Shown: positions 34,001 through 44,848, counted from the stretch's first letter. The stretch is 64,000 bases of DNA from Ampelomyces quisqualis (GCA_018398575.1 JAGTXZ010000009.1:868001-932000), one strand, 5' to 3'. Numbers and translations: made by a program. Notes: generated by a model not told the origin, from the letters alone.

Positions 34001-37000
34001 CGAAGACAGATCCTGACTGACAATTCGCCAAAAGCTCGATACGGGGGAAGGTAGCTTCTCTAACGAATGCATGGAGACAACAACGCTTTCAACGAACAGG
34101 TCATCGTCCTGAATACCGTTCATTCTGGCCGCATGCCTTCTATTTTGTTCGAGAAAGTTGCCGAGTTCGGAAGTTCCCATACGCAGAGTGTATACGATGA
34201 TTGCTCTGGCGATGGTAACAGCCAGACCTTGGACTTGGCTGATCACACTTGTGCCTACTAGGGTATCTCTCGCGACCAGGTATGTTTGAGTAGCCAAAAC
34301 GAGCAAAGTGGTCATGACTCGAAGACCGTGGCGAGTATTGTCCGAAGGTCGCGGATGAACGCTTGTGGCGTATAGCGCGGACACCTGATCGAAAAGTGAA
34401 AAAAGCATCTGGTGTAAGCCGACCGCGAAGGCATTGCGGTCAACCGGATCAGAGAAGCTGAGTTGGTATGAGACATAGTTGACAATGGACCGCAGAAACT
34501 GAACTAGGGCCGTCAGAGCCTCACCCTGGGCGGACGCAAGGCCTTCATTGGAGTGTGCAAGATCGGCACTCAAAGAGGTTGTAATGTCTTTGGCGACATC
34601 TCGAAGAGCAGAACTCGTTTCATCATTCCAAGGTCCGCATCTCACGGAAGTAGATCTATGTGTAACAATGCAATAACCAGCGGGTGCGTCGAGGTCTCTA
34701 CTGCCTGGTTGGGCTACTGACAGTGCGTGTCGAAAATCCTCGGAGCCTACGAGTGTGGACGCATGAAAATAGGTATCTGCTTGGAGCGATGTCACGTCGA
34801 AAGTTGTTGGGTAGCGATGGACGTGTGATCCTAGGCCTTGGAGGACAGTTTCCTGCGGCCCAGGAATTTTAGTCTCACGGGTGACATTGTCGTTTTGGTT
34901 CACAATTTCCTGAACGGCCGGCTCACTGGGTTGTCGATATTCTCGAGCTTCTATGTCGATTCTCTGCACCTGCATCTTCTTTCGAAGAAGCCGCTTCTTT
35001 GCCGGAACTACCGTTGTCGCGCCTTCAACGTGTTCTTCTCCTATGTCGTTCGCGGAAGGAAGCGGTGGTAAAGCAATGCTATCGTCCGCCAAATATCGTG
35101 CCAGCTGCGGATTCATATAGGTGAAATTACTTGTTGGCGCAAGAGCTTGGTGATCAGCACCTCGTAAACCCTTTTCAAAAGCAATCTTCCTATGGCCACC
35201 TCCAAAAACACTTTCGTCGCCTTCAAGCTGCCCTGTTCTGAAAGGCTGGGGACCTCTCTCAATCGATCGTTGCAGGATCTGATTCAATCTAGGCGCTCTC
35301 TTGGTGCGCTGAGAAAATTTCGATCTATGGACTTGTCGAAACAGTTCCAAGGCAGATAGCCCCCCCTGCTTGGGCCTTCGATCGCGAGAGTTTGAGGGTC
35401 TTGCGCCCAGACTAGTGTCGCAGCCCTCGTATGCTGCATCATCGGCTTGACCTTGTAGGTGGGACTGCTGGTTGTCCGCCTTAGTTGCCAGCGAAGACCG
35501 TTCAGTCCTAGGTTGCCTTGACGCCACGTCTCTTCTCGGCTGTAGAACGCCATCTTGCCATTGCTGGAGGGTTATGTTCGCATCCTCTGTGTCCCGAGCG
35601 TTGTGCAACCGTATTTGCTTCGTTCGAGGACTTTGTCGAGCCAGATCTGGCCTTCGAAGCGCTTGTCGTTTGGCAAGTCTCAAGAATTGAGGGATATCTT
35701 CCCGTTGCTCTGATGGCCCACCTAGATTTAGATCGACGACACTCATTGCGGGTGGATGAGTTTGATGTACTTTTCGCGCTCTCCTGTGCCTCTTCCTCCC
35801 CGATGACCCCAGATGCGACGTTTTAGCCACACCGCCTAAGTTCTTTAGCCTTCTCGCTGTGGGAAATGAGTCTGTAAGCTTAGTCTGCTTTTTCCTTTTC
35901 GATCCCGCACCGCCCAGCGTGAAGAGATGCAATCGGTCATTCTCCATGTCATCCGAATCCTCGGCGGCATATCTGCGATCAAACGTTGCAGCCAAGGTAG
36001 TGGCATCTTCCGCGGAGGTCTGCAAGACATGATTCAGGGCGCGATGATTATCGTCGTACTCTTCTTCTGATCCGTCAGAGATGACGACAACGTTCCTTAC
36101 TGTTGTATCGAGGTTCGCTGCTTGGTTCCCGCCACCACCGCGCTTCATAACTCTGTGAGCGACACCTCGCTGGGGCTCAGAAGGCTCTGGAGACAAGGAT
36201 GTCATACGCCCTGCTCTTTCTCGACGTTGGGCTTCAGCCTGAGCCTTGCGTCGTTGCTGCGCTTGCTGATCGAAGCGTAACCACGAAGCAGGCAGAACGC
36301 CCTTGATTTTCTTGCCCACTTTCCGGATCTCATGGTCGGTCTGCTCTGCTTCGCTGGATGAGTTTGACATTGAGGAAGACTGGTCGCTAAGAATGACTCG
36401 CGCGGACCTACGTAACCCTGTACGAGATTGCGTCGCACTGCGTGGGGCCTGATCTAAGTCGGGGTCTGGCGATCGATGAGTGTCTTCTTGGATGATTGAA
36501 GAGGTAGAAGGTGTGAGTAGATCTGGCATACTCGTAGCGACTGGTGCCTTCCCCAATCTCCGAGCCGACGGAGGTCCTTTCAGGTGAGGACTGCTTGAGT
36601 ACGGCGGCGAGATGGGCGGTATTGACCACATATCTCGACTTGCTGCCTCGATTTCGAGGATGCTAGTCGGTCCGGCTGTAGCTTGTGTCAAAGAAGAATT
36701 GAGCCTTCTCCTTTTTGGTGGCCGTGGAAGATGCTGTTGGGTTGCTGGCAATCGGGGTCTTGCTGAATCTGAGCCGTGACGCGTAGTCAAATCTCCACGC
36801 GGCTTATCGTCTCGTGATCTGCGTGCAACAGGGGTCGACACTGGTATCTCGAGTTCAGGCGGACTACTATCGGGAGTCTCGTTCGGATCGAAGTCTTTCT
36901 CTTGCGACTCAGCTTCCTGCTGGGCTGGCCTACGCTCTGGGGATCGTGGCCTAGGCACAGGTTTCAGACCTCTGCTTTGCACCTCTCTCCGATAGAGTTC

Positions 37001-37807
37001 ACTCTCTAGAGCATAAGGGTGCAGTTGGATAGGCTTCCGTTGGCGAAATTCACGCCCTGAGTCCTGCTCTAGAATGTGCCTTTGCAGCGCAGTCGAGGAG
37101 GGTATGACAACCTGAACAGCAGTCCTCCGGTGAGGCTGTGCCATGGGATATGCCATATCTGGCGACTCCAGATCGGTGGGAGGATCCGACAAGTCATCAT
37201 CTTCAGAGGCATCTGACAGCGGATGGATGCCAAAGGCCTCCAGGATGCCTGGGGATGCTTTTGCATGACTCGAATCGGGCGCGTTTTTAGGAGGGAAGGG
37301 GTCATTTGGAGCTTGCGTGAATTTTGCAATGCCAAAATTCAGACGCAGGGCTGGCACCTGGGAACTGTCCGCGAACCCTGGAGAGCCCAGGAGCTGCGAA
37401 GAAACAGGTCGGTGGATCTTGTCATCTCGTGGCTTTGGTGAGATCTGGAGTGGATCGGGACTTTCTGTTGGCTCTCTGCTCGAGTGGAGGGGGGCGACAG
37501 GCGTCAATGGAGAGGCTGTGGGATGCCTGGGCGATTGCGGTCGTACTGTCGGACTTGGAATTCCCAACTCTTTCGCTACCTGTCCAGATTCGACAGCAAT
37601 TCTGCCCTCTCTTTCGCCATCAGCCTCCTCCCGTTCGCCATGACTTTTGTTGTTTTCCTGATCGTGTGCGGTCTTCTCGGTTGCGTCGACGCGCTCGACG
37701 CGTCCCTCGACGGCAACATGGCGCGTTGAGTTCTGGCTTTCAAGCTGTGACTCCTCCTCTTCCTCATCCGAGTCTTGGACGAACCCTTTGTGGCGCCATT
37801 TCGACAT
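31046..37807 (-). CDS. Mus7/Mms22-family DNA repair protein
   Basis: Large replisome-associated repair factor; Mus7/Mms22 works with the Rtt101/Rtt107-type cullin machinery (fission yeast Brc1/Rtt107 pathway) at damaged forks. A single uninterrupted frame gives 2253 residues from the ATG at 37807 (MSKWRHKGFVQDSDEEEEE), chosen because this basic-then-acidic start is typical of the family; 55 further upstream codons look non-coding. Residues 1 to about 950 are disordered, rich in Ser, Pro, Arg and acidic patches. The C-terminal 1100 residues are helical, HEAT-like, and contain the Mms22 core (for example HIALRCLAMGLHGMAKTY, WSHYLDSFSQVSWQQLRQT). The C-terminus (NGICCYVVV) is unusual but the stop is unambiguous. 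It diverges from the small protein gene at 38031 across 223 bp. Confidence 0.85.
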   Translation of the reverse strand: MSKWRHKGFVQDSDEEEEESQLESQNSTRHVAVEGRVERVDATEKTAHDQENNKSHGEREEADGEREGRIAVESGQVAKELGIPSPTVRPQSPRHPTASPLTPVAPLHSSREPTESPDPLQISPKPRDDKIHRPVSSQLLGSPGFADSSQVPALRLNFGIAKFTQAPNDPFPPKNAPDSSHAKASPGILEAFGIHPLSDASEDDDLSDPPTDLESPDMAYPMAQPHRRTAVQVVIPSSTALQRHILEQDSGREFRQRKPIQLHPYALESELYRREVQSRGLKPVPRPRSPERRPAQQEAESQEKDFDPNETPDSSPPELEIPVSTPVARRSRDDKPRGDLTTRHGSDSARPRLPATQQHLPRPPKRRRLNSSLTQATAGPTSILEIEAASRDMWSIPPISPPYSSSPHLKGPPSARRLGKAPVATSMPDLLTPSTSSIIQEDTHRSPDPDLDQAPRSATQSRTGLRRSARVILSDQSSSMSNSSSEAEQTDHEIRKVGKKIKGVLPASWLRFDQQAQQRRKAQAEAQRRERAGRMTSLSPEPSEPQRGVAHRVMKRGGGGNQAANLDTTVRNVVVISDGSEEEYDDNHRALNHVLQTSAEDATTLAATFDRRYAAEDSDDMENDRLHLFTLGGAGSKRKKQTKLTDSFPTARRLKNLGGVAKTSHLGSSGRKRHRRARKVHQTHPPAMSVVDLNLGGPSEQREDIPQFLRLAKRQALRRPDLARQSPRTKQIRLHNARDTEDANITLQQWQDGVLQPRRDVASRQPRTERSSLATKADNQQSHLQGQADDAAYEGCDTSLGARPSNSRDRRPKQGGLSALELFRQVHRSKFSQRTKRAPRLNQILQRSIERGPQPFRTGQLEGDESVFGGGHRKIAFEKGLRGADHQALAPTSNFTYMNPQLARYLADDSIALPPLPSANDIGEEHVEGATTVVPAKKRLLRKKMQVQRIDIEAREYRQPSEPAVQEIVNQNDNVTRETKIPGPQETVLQGLGSHVHRYPTTFDVTSLQADTYFHASTLVGSEDFRHALSVAQPGSRDLDAPAGYCIVTHRSTSVRCGPWNDETSSALRDVAKDITTSLSADLAHSNEGLASAQGEALTALVQFLRSIVNYVSYQLSFSDPVDRNAFAVGLHQMLFSLFDQVSALYATSVHPRPSDNTRHGLRVMTTLLVLATQTYLVARDTLVGTSVISQVQGLAVTIARAIIVYTLRMGTSELGNFLEQNRRHAARMNGIQDDDLFVESVVVSMHSLEKLPSPVSSFWRIVSQDLSSATQSVTHISAFESAWATLFTLVPFAEIDISGIPTRDRREQFSLDDWGCVCVIVRRILELYPSTYRKHGSSLNDYVRANLARCHRLIKYWHWRRPEQMLNVVFDFFGRNGLKQLQRESTSGSIEFFNYAAAEATLHPELNECSFHIALRCLAMGLHGMAKTYTEKKIRSFVFRTIPNHGRTYPKDQPLDGESLAALRNHHDLLCTLYWAAPPPCRPKLELIRGLVSHETSHREACRVNVRTWANLATFQLSSDEPYESAKSFALWHKDIMHQTLKQYRLAHTEADDYLKSGVLDGTTDVSVVMVRQAMERNQEQVIATLRDCIAGMAKAMRSTADQIVSGAFLVDSDILHLLELPHLEDRRLVNVIRDTLVLLQEHARSQKKQTIHEESQQISEESQDYGDFPDMDDFDMLEPQTRDIAPQHAGLELIQTSLWHLLSNAFGAEISPDDNLLLDCIDTWILVTDVQVSFGTRSWSHYLDSFSQVSWQQLRQTEQTRKFGPYFFACLMERDRTAYEQHHQEFNTVLLLSLVDRESMLRFQFRLLHSMLQTTDNNPLMKNLPFFRDPVSGAWDVTSDTVRTRRLNLLSSIFSNMRDDLHTTASNDPARTSEVRRMHATLLQDMMTRMKNNYLQLQQGTTITGAYVEFVQKVVQFLKQYTGDICPVIPFFTDSVTFPLPSADPTYVVGRLCGYAPKVREPGTAKQLSVFIQTVAQQAAADNQQSYLVNQLTAALCLNEAPAIDRASLRAILLQGVFPTYLELAFSSSIASLIASPILQSLPSVIDALIFEVRVTDAESVSSILTSIYAVSHAFIRGTEQLKNTRHLFEQSYILASLTHMFEAMTSTMPILEYVHRRITTKHQARLPLVSYMADFHQFVAAILDRLESDTYPDYEGNSHATALGGQHAPLLAFGKKGIDDSMKTNWSESGGTIRFGQGHAKREVIFDIGSVEEERERLLATMNSFKESLEYIHGEEVGRVENGICCYVVV

Positions 37808-38030
37808 TTGGCCTTGCCGGCATTTCGGCGTACGCAGCGAAGGTGGCGGGGCGAGGTTTCTGGTGGAGCGCGATGCTTCGGCAGACGCGTCGACCCGTGC
37901 AGCGGCGACTAGCGCGATTCGACAGCGGAAGTGCGCCGACAACTTTTCCGATGGCTCGATTATGTCATACACGTCGATTCACTCAAACACCTGCACCCCC
38001 CTTCCCGGCTGCCGAGGATAATACGACAAA
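37808..38030. promoter_or_regulatory. Divergent promoter between mus7-like gene and small membrane protein
   Basis: A 223-bp shared upstream region. ACGCGT at 37885-37890, 78 bp before the Mus7 start, matches the MluI cell-cycle box bound by MBF at replication and repair genes in yeasts. One hexamer may be chance. Confidence 0.35.
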
Positions 38031-38482
38031 ATGGCAGGACGTATCGTCCCTGTTGTGCTTGCAGCCGTGATTGGTGTTTCAATAGGCGTTGCGACCTTCG
38101 ATGGCGAGTTCAAGGAGCAGCGGCGAAAGAAGCTCCAGGAAGAGTACGATCGGTATGTGAAACACGGTCCCCACCGCTAACACAGTCCGTAGTCACTTAC
38201 GAGTCCTGTAGCGAAGTTGCTGCTCAGGCTGCTCTGAGCGGCCAGGGTCTTGCGCCCATGTCATCGAATGCAATCCCACCTCCTGCTCCGCGGCAGCACC
38301 CAGCCCCGCACGTTGGCAAGAAAGAGGAAACGCAATCGCCTGCCCCCGACTCGAAATCGGATTGGTCATCAATGCTTGGACTGTGGGCCTGGGACAAGAA
38401 TCTTAAGAAAGATGCGGCTGCAGGCGCACGGCAGCCAGCACCAGCACAAACCAAAGTAGACGGCACATCGGGCAAGCCTTGA
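38031..38482 (+). CDS. Small single-pass membrane protein, unknown
   Basis: Exons 38031-38152 and 38212-38482 (intron GTATGT...CCTGTAG); 130 residues. Residues 4-22 (RIVPVVLAAVIGVSIGVAT) are a hydrophobic N-terminal anchor. It is followed by a charged helix (KEQRRKKLQEEYDREVAAQ) and a Pro/Ala-rich disordered tail containing SDWSSMLGLWAWDKN. The shape recalls small mitochondrial inner-membrane assembly factors, but no family was recognised. Its stop codon is only 14 bp from the stop of the convergent Rab prenyltransferase gene, so the transcripts must overlap. Confidence 0.7.
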
Positions 38483-38496
38483 GCAAGCATTCGCAA

Positions 38497-39674
38497 CTAC
38501 AAATTCAACCTCTTCTCCAGATCCTCCCACCTTCCCCGCCTCAGTGGATCCAAGCGCCTCAACTCGTTGAGCCAAGTCCGCATATCACTTGGTGATATCG
38601 TCGCACTTCCCGCGTCAACTTCCATACACGCCTCGGCTAGGCCCACCAAAGCCTCGTATATCCACTTGCAGTCTGCCTCGTCCTCGACGATCTCGCTGAT
38701 ATACCCTATTTCATGCTCGTAGTACTTTTGCCGCTCGTTCTTCGTCAGGTCTTGGACAACGAGCTGACGAGGTGGGCAAGTAGGCGATATGGTCGACAGC
38801 AGATACTGATGGTAGAACCAGATGGACTGGTCAAAGGGGTCTGTGTTTATGGCTTCGCTGATCAAGGACAATTCGGCGCGGAGAAAAGCACGCCGTGCGC
38901 TCGAGTCAGCTTTGCGCTCGTTGAGGAGCTGAGGAATAAGTTGGCTGCGATTGTGCCAAGCTGAGAAGTTGGACAGATTAGTCTTGATTGACTTGGTCGT
39001 GTACTCGAACTCAGACTCGGCAAGACTTTGTGGTTGGTCTCCGGTAGAGGTAGCCAGACGATCAATCTGCGAAACGACGAAACGTCTGTAGCCCCAAGCG
39101 TGGAAGTTCCGACTGTCAGCGTGCAGCATCTTGTTGATGAGCTGCAACTCCCCCGACCACAGCTTGCGTGCAGCTTCAACACCGAGCACAGACTCTGCCC
39201 GGCTTAGAAGCCAGTTTCGGTGATTCCATATCCAATAGCACTTTGGGAACTTCCGCAATAGTGCGAAGGTGAGGTGCAGGTCACCTTCAATTAGGTCGAC
39301 AGTGTTCTTTCCCGGGGCCTGTGCGGGAATAAGCGTATTCAGCACTCTTCGTCTGTGATTCCATATGGTGTAGTACTCAGGATTCTCGTTTAGCAGCTTC
39401 GTTATGTGACCGAGGACCTCGACGGTGTACTGCTGCTCTACGATCTGGGGGAACAACATCGTCAGTGTCTATGCAGTGTTAATTCACTCTTCACCGTCTT
39501 ACTTTCGTGTTCACCAACTCTACGAGATCCTTGTACTGAGTAATCTGCTGAAGCTCTTTCTGCCGCGCTTCCTCAGAGCGCACAACTGGGCCAGAGCCGC
39601 GTGATATACCGTGCTATGCAGTATCAGTGCCTAGCACAACATATGGAATATTGCCATGAACCTACACTTGCCAT
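38497..39674 (-). CDS. bet4: Rab geranylgeranyltransferase, alpha subunit (Bet4-like)
   Basis: Alpha subunit of type II protein geranylgeranyltransferase, which prenylates Rab GTPases together with the beta subunit Bet2 and Rab escort protein. Three exons: a 9-nt first exon 39674-39666 (MAS), then 39613-39503 and 39444-38497; all introns phase 0; 355 residues. The microexon is inferred from ATG GCA AGT before a GTAGGT donor and gives the expected MASHG start. Prenyltransferase alpha repeats are evident: YYTIWNHRRR, CYWIWNHRNW, FHAWGYRRF, FSAWHNRSQ and QSIWFYHQY. Length matches yeast Bet4 (about 330). No C-terminal Ig-like or LRR domains, as expected for fungi. Confidence 0.93.
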
Positions 39675-40003
39675 GATGGTAGTGTTTGTGGTGCAGCGCT
39701 GCTTCCTCGCGATCGCGGCAGCCTCGGAGAAATATTGCCCCACTACGCGTCGCGTTCCTTCCCGCGTCATTCCTCCAAGACGGCCGCTACTGACCACACA
39801 GCATCTGCATCCTATGCTCGAGCGAAACCTAGAAAAACACATCGTCACCACTATACTAACCGAACAGCAATAACATCCACAGCAGGCGTGCATCCGGTTC
39901 CTTTCACACTCTTCTCCGCCCTCCCACAGGCTGCTGGGTGTCGCGCCGCTCGACATGTACTAAAGCTAATAGTAGCTCATCCGGCCCTTCAGAACCACTC
40001 ACC
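39675..40003. promoter_or_regulatory. Divergent promoter between bet4-like gene and APC/C activator
   Basis: 329 bp shared upstream region. No particular element stands out. Confidence 0.4.
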
Positions 40004-42861
40004 ATGAGCGACAGTGACGATGAACGATATCCATACCAATCTGGCTACGTTACGCCACCTCTGTCACCGTCCAAGACTGTCAGCACTGAAGGCTGCTTTT
40101 CGCCCCGGACGCCTGACTCTCCCCGCAAGGCACACAGCTGTCATTTCACTCGGCAATCCCAAAGCAACGCAAGGTCTTTCTATTTCACACCTCCAGCGTC
40201 TCCTACAAAGCGAAAGTCCACCTTTTATCTGAGCGCATTTACCAACCCAGTGGTTTCGCAAGCTACTAGCGACTTCGTCACACCACAAATCGACGATGAT
40301 ACTACCGAGGAGCATGGTGTAATTGCCCATGTCTCTTCTTCTTCTCCGTGCACGCTCACTCCCATACAATCCCCTTCCACATCTGCGACAAGCGAGCATC
40401 CTAGAGCCACCGCCAGCCTTTCTGCCCATGCCGACTCGGATGCTACAGATGCAGACACGTGGCTAGCAGCCCCACGAAAAGCTTCTCGTCGTACCCTTTC
40501 AGACAGTCTTTCTCCACTATCTGCGATTGAGTCATCCCCTTCTCTTCATGATCTTGACGCACATGTTGTGATCGCCGATAGTCCGACAGATTCCCGCTCA
40601 ATTTATCTCAGCTCGGGAGAGGTGGATTCCCCGTCACCAAAGCCTTGTTGGCTGCCTTCTCGATGTGCCAGTTCGCCGCTGAGGTCAAGCCAATGGGCGC
40701 TACGAGGCGGCTTGCTGTCTTCGCCTCGTCGCGGGCAGACATGCACCCCCGATCGATTCATTGCTAGTCGCCGTCCCCCCAACGTCACTCGCGAAAGCTT
40801 CGAGCTGAACAAACCATCAGAGCGTCTGGAGACGACTAGCATGGGTCACGGCAGCCGGCCGAGTGCAGACCCTTTCAGCCGCAGGTTACGTAGAAGCGGA
40901 CGGCTCAACAATGAGCTACGTGGTCTAAGGGAAGCACACTCTTTGCTCATGGGTAGAGCTAGCGTACACCGAAGAAACACCAGTCTGTCCAACAGACGGA
41001 GCTCAGCGACCAGTGGCATCCGCCAGATTAGTGCCGGTGCTGTTTGGAATGTGGGGGGACCCTCTGCTGTGAGCGATAATACAATATTTGGTGTCTCAAA
41101 TGGTAGAGGTGGTATGTTGGGCGCGGGAACAAACGCACCACTTTATACATCGCGTTTCCTCAATCGAGCCGACCCCGAAGCCGAACTCGAGGCCTACGAG
41201 CGTCGCCTCGCTTTGGCTCTTGATGTTGATCAGACTGATCGCGTTCTGCAACATTCAGCATTGGATTTTCTTGCCCATAGCGTAGGGTCCCATGGCACGC
41301 TACATACGAAACACAGCTGGCGTGATGGTGCTTGGATCAAAGATGGCAACACCACGTGTTTGTTCTTTTTGCCCCAGTGCAGGCAAACGGCACTCCGCTA
41401 ATTTGAAATCCAAGCACCCCGAACTTCGCACCAGACTCGTCAAAGACCTGTCCCGATACTGCCGTTCAGATACGTTATCAAACTTTGCTCTTAACTTCAC
41501 GCTGATCGTAATTTACAGTGCTTGATGCTCCTCAGCTGCGGGACGACTACTACTGTACACTGCTCGCATATTCACACACCGCAAAATGTCTCGCAGTTGG
41601 ATTAGGTAATTTCGTCCATCTGTGGTCGGAAAAATCCGGAGTCGATACTCCAGAGTCGCTCAATACCGTGCCCACGAATGCTATAGTAGATGTACGGCAT
41701 GTTACATCCATAGAATTCTCTTCAGCCCAGGGAGGTCAAGCAATCCTTGCTGTAGGCCGAGCTAATGGCCGGATCACACTGTGGAGCCCGTTTGACTCTG
41801 AGCCGCGCTTCGATGCTGCACAGCCCAAGCCAGTCTCGTGTGTCTCCTGGAGGCCGACAATTGTCCAGCGACCATCGCTCCGAGACTCAGCCTTGAATGT
41901 GGCTACGGAAGAGCTCCTCATAGGTGATGAAGCAGGTCACATTTACTTCTACAGTGTCGAGTGGCCTTCGGAGAATCAGAGCGCACTTTTCGGCTGGCAT
42001 GGTGCGATGACACTGCTCGCACGCATGACGATTCACACTCAGCAAATATGCGGATTGGCATGGTCTTCAGACGGCGAACTCTTCGCGAGTGGAGGTAATG
42101 ACAACAATTGTTTTCTTTTCGAGACGAAGAAGGTCCTCCGGCCAAGCAACAACAGTGAAACCACTTCAGCCACGCTCGACGTTCGTGAAGGACCCAGCGG
42201 CGAATCTATATACACAGTGACGGATCGTTCCGGCCCAGTTGTTCATCTCGAACACACCGCGGCAAGGCACAAGTGGACTCTCAACGCCGCAGTCAAGGCC
42301 ATGGCATTCTGTCCCTGGCAACGAGGCTTACTCGCCATCGGAGGCGGTTCAAATGATCGATGCATTCACTTCTACCACACTCGATCTGGCACTTGTCTTG
42401 CGACCATCGATTGCGCAGCTCAAGTCACCAGTCTCGTGTGGTCACAGACTCGACGTGAGATTGCGGCTACGTTCGGCTTCGCACAGCCTGAGCACCCGTA
42501 CCGCATCGCAGTGTTTTCCTGGCCGAGCTGCGAACAAATCGTCGCTGTGCCGTGGTGGGATGAGAACAGAGCGCTTTGTGCGATTGCGTATCCGGGTGGT
42601 CCTACGTATGGACCTGCAGATGAGGATGGCTCGGCTGGCAGGAGAGACGATGGCACGTGGTCGAGACGAGGTGTTGAGGAGGGGTGTATTGTGGTTGCGG
42701 CGAGTGATATGGCGATTCGGTTCCATGAGATTTGGGGTGACAAGAGAGGTAGTGCTGGTGTGGGTGGGCTGGTAGGGAGCGGAACTGCTGGGCTGCTGGG
42801 TGGAAGTGATATCCTTGAGGGTTTGCATGGTATTTCTAGGGACACTGCAGTGATCAGGTGA
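40004..42861 (+). CDS. Cdc20/Fizzy-family APC/C activator, probably Ama1/Mfr1-type
   Basis: Substrate-recruiting coactivator of the anaphase-promoting complex. The first part, from ATG 40004 (MSDSDDERYPYQSGYVTPPLSP), is Ser/Pro-rich with many SP/TP sites and holds the C-box DRFIASRR, which contacts the APC/C. The second part, from about 41520 (VLDAPQLRDDYYCTLLAYS), is a seven-bladed WD40 propeller. It carries VHLWSEKSG, CGLAWSSDGELFASGGNDN and AVKAMAFCPWQRGLLAIGGG, and ends in the C-terminal Ile-Arg tail (TAVIR) that docks on Cdc27. The linker between WRDGAWIKDGNTT (about 41344) and the acceptor at 41519 could not be assembled. A segment at 41432-41472 reads RQRPVPILPFR in one frame, which is what should precede VLDAP, but no canonical GT-AG pair keeps phase. 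Cdh1 is the main alternative identity. Confidence 0.82.
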
Positions 42862-43150
42862 GTTGGGTAGGTAGTCTTGAGTAACATCCATCAATTTGGT
42901 TTCAATCCTTGAGCGCCGATGGATACGACGTGACGGCGGTTCAACACAAGCCAGATGTTATGTATGGGTCGATTGTGAAGTGATGTAATTGCTTCATTGC
43001 AGTGAGAAATAACCCATACTGTCAGTGGTTTGAAGCGCCTCTGCCTAAAAACCCGAAGTTTTCCCTCAGATACAGGAGCCCATAGTGTTGTTTTCATGCC
43101 GACGCCAGAGTAACCATTCCACGACCCTGTCATGTCTTCGTGACCATCTT
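42862..43150. terminator. Convergent 3' region between APC/C activator and rps6
   Basis: 289 bp between two facing stop codons; the polyadenylation signals of both genes should lie here. No clear AATAAA is seen. Confidence 0.4.
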
Positions 43151-43996
43151 CTAATGCCTCATAGAAGAAGCCCTCCTCTTCCTTGCCTCATCGTGAGCAG
43201 CCTTGGCCTGGCCAAGACGCTTCTGGAGGATCTGAGCGTACTCGTTCTGCCAATGTATCAGTATCCATGATCAAATGTGAGGGTATGAATGGACATACGG
43301 CAGCATCCTTGGAAGCTTCCGCGCGGCGGCGCTTGAGTGCGATGCGGTGGCGCTTATGCTGGAGACGCTGGGGAGTAACCAGACGCTGAATCTTGGGTGC
43401 CTTGGTGTAGGGCTTTGCGCCCTCCTTCTTGGGCTGAACCTCGCGGCGGATAACGAACTTGCGGACCTATAAAATCATGGTCGTCAGACTCAATCCTTTG
43501 CATAGAAAAGGATTGGCGAAGAAGCTATGAGAAAACTCACATCATCTTCCTTGCTGAGACCGAAGAAGCGGCGGATCTTGGTGGCACGCTTCGGACCGAG
43601 ACGCTTGGGGTGGACAATGTCGGTGAGACCGGGAATGTCAGCGTCGCCCTTCTTGACAATGCTGAGGGCAAGGACAGAAAGGTCCATGCCGACAATGCAG
43701 CCGCGGACAGACTTCCTCTTGCGCTCGCCGGTGCGACGGGGACGGTAGCAGGAGTGGCCGTCAGCAAGGAGGAGGCGGACACGAGTTGGGTGCATAACAC
43801 CCTGCTTCATGGGGAAGCCCTGCTTGTCGTTGCCGCCGGTGATCCTGAGGACGTAGCCCTTGAACTCGTCGCCGACGCTGTCGCCAGGAACCTCGTGTCC
43901 CATGCGGCGGTCCATGAAGACGCGGAGCTTGCGCTCATCTTCAATCTCGATCAGCTTCTGGGTGCCGTTGTTGGGGTAGGAGATGTTGAGCTTCAT
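43151..43996 (-). CDS. rps6: 40S ribosomal protein S6 (eS6)
   Basis: Small-subunit ribosomal protein and target of TOR-linked S6 kinases. Exons 43996-43541, 43466-43299, 43246-43151, both introns phase 0; 239 residues, the usual length. The start MKLNISYPNNGTQKLIEI is the family N-terminus. RRMGHEVPGDSVGDEFKGYV and KQGFPMKQGV(M)HPTRVRLLL follow. The basic C-terminus ends RKRRASSMRH, which includes the RRASS phosphorylation site. A further intron probably lies in the 5' leader: minus-strand CTAAC...GTTGCAG occurs about 45 nt upstream of the start codon, as is common in fungal ribosomal protein genes. Confidence 0.97.
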
Positions 43997-44848
43997 CTTG
44001 ACGGCGGTGTCGCGATGACCGTGTTGTGCTGCAACGTTAGTAGTTTGACGTGGTCGTAATTTGGATCTCAAGTTCGTTAGCGATTTCTCTCGCTTGTGTG
44101 GGCGCTAGGATCATCTTGGCGCTTCATCACGTGTTGACGCGCCCTCCCTCCCCGTCGAACAAAGCCCGTCCCACCAAGCTATTCTACTTCCGCCTCCTAA
44201 CGACTACAAGCGACAATGACTGGAACCTGAGGTTACACTCTGACTAGCTTTAATTTGGTTTTAGTCCAGTTGATGCTACTTGTCGCCGTACATGTTCCCT
44301 GTCATCATGAAGCGGCAGTGTTAGGAATCATATCTCAGAATTGACATTCAAACTGTACAGGTCAAGAAATGAGACTGATTTACGCGTGTGCAGTCATGCA
44401 TCGCCCGCGCATCTCAACAAGTACAAATGTAATTATGTACGGAGTACGGATACTGGAAGTAGTTTTTGTAAATCCTACAGCTTTCCTTTACCTGGTCTTC
44501 ACGAGTATACCAAGCCTCTGTCATACCTGCTAGGGTTTTGTTCTCTCAAACTTGAGATTCCTGCTTATGGAGTATCTAGCTACATCTCAAAACATGGTGT
44601 CACATAGGAGCGTAGAGCAATCGATTAACGTGTACTTTCAAATCTGAATTACATTCACATATCGACACTAGGATATCAGTTGAGAGTGTGTTGCATCATG
44701 AGGACAATGTTCTGAAAAGCAGGCCCATCCAACTATCTCGTGTGGGTAGAAGACCCCACCAACGCCAGTGCATGCCTTGCCCGTAAAGTGCAGTTTGATG
44801 CTTTTGCTCGTGGAAATAAAAACGGATGAAAAGGAAACCGATGACCAG
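43997..44848. other. Intergenic region
   Basis: Holds the rps6 promoter and leader, and 3' flank of calcipressin. Contains TACGGAGTA at 44438-44446 and TATGGAGTA at 44566-44574. No gene seen. Confidence 0.5.

Noticed and set aside
36000..37807. Introns within the mus7-like gene
   Set aside because: The frame is open for 6.76 kb with appropriate charge-rich sequence throughout, so no intron is needed.
37324..38070. 248-residue plus-strand frame over the mus7-like 5' end
   Set aside because: Antisense shadow of the disordered N-terminus; no motif, and it would cover the divergent promoter.
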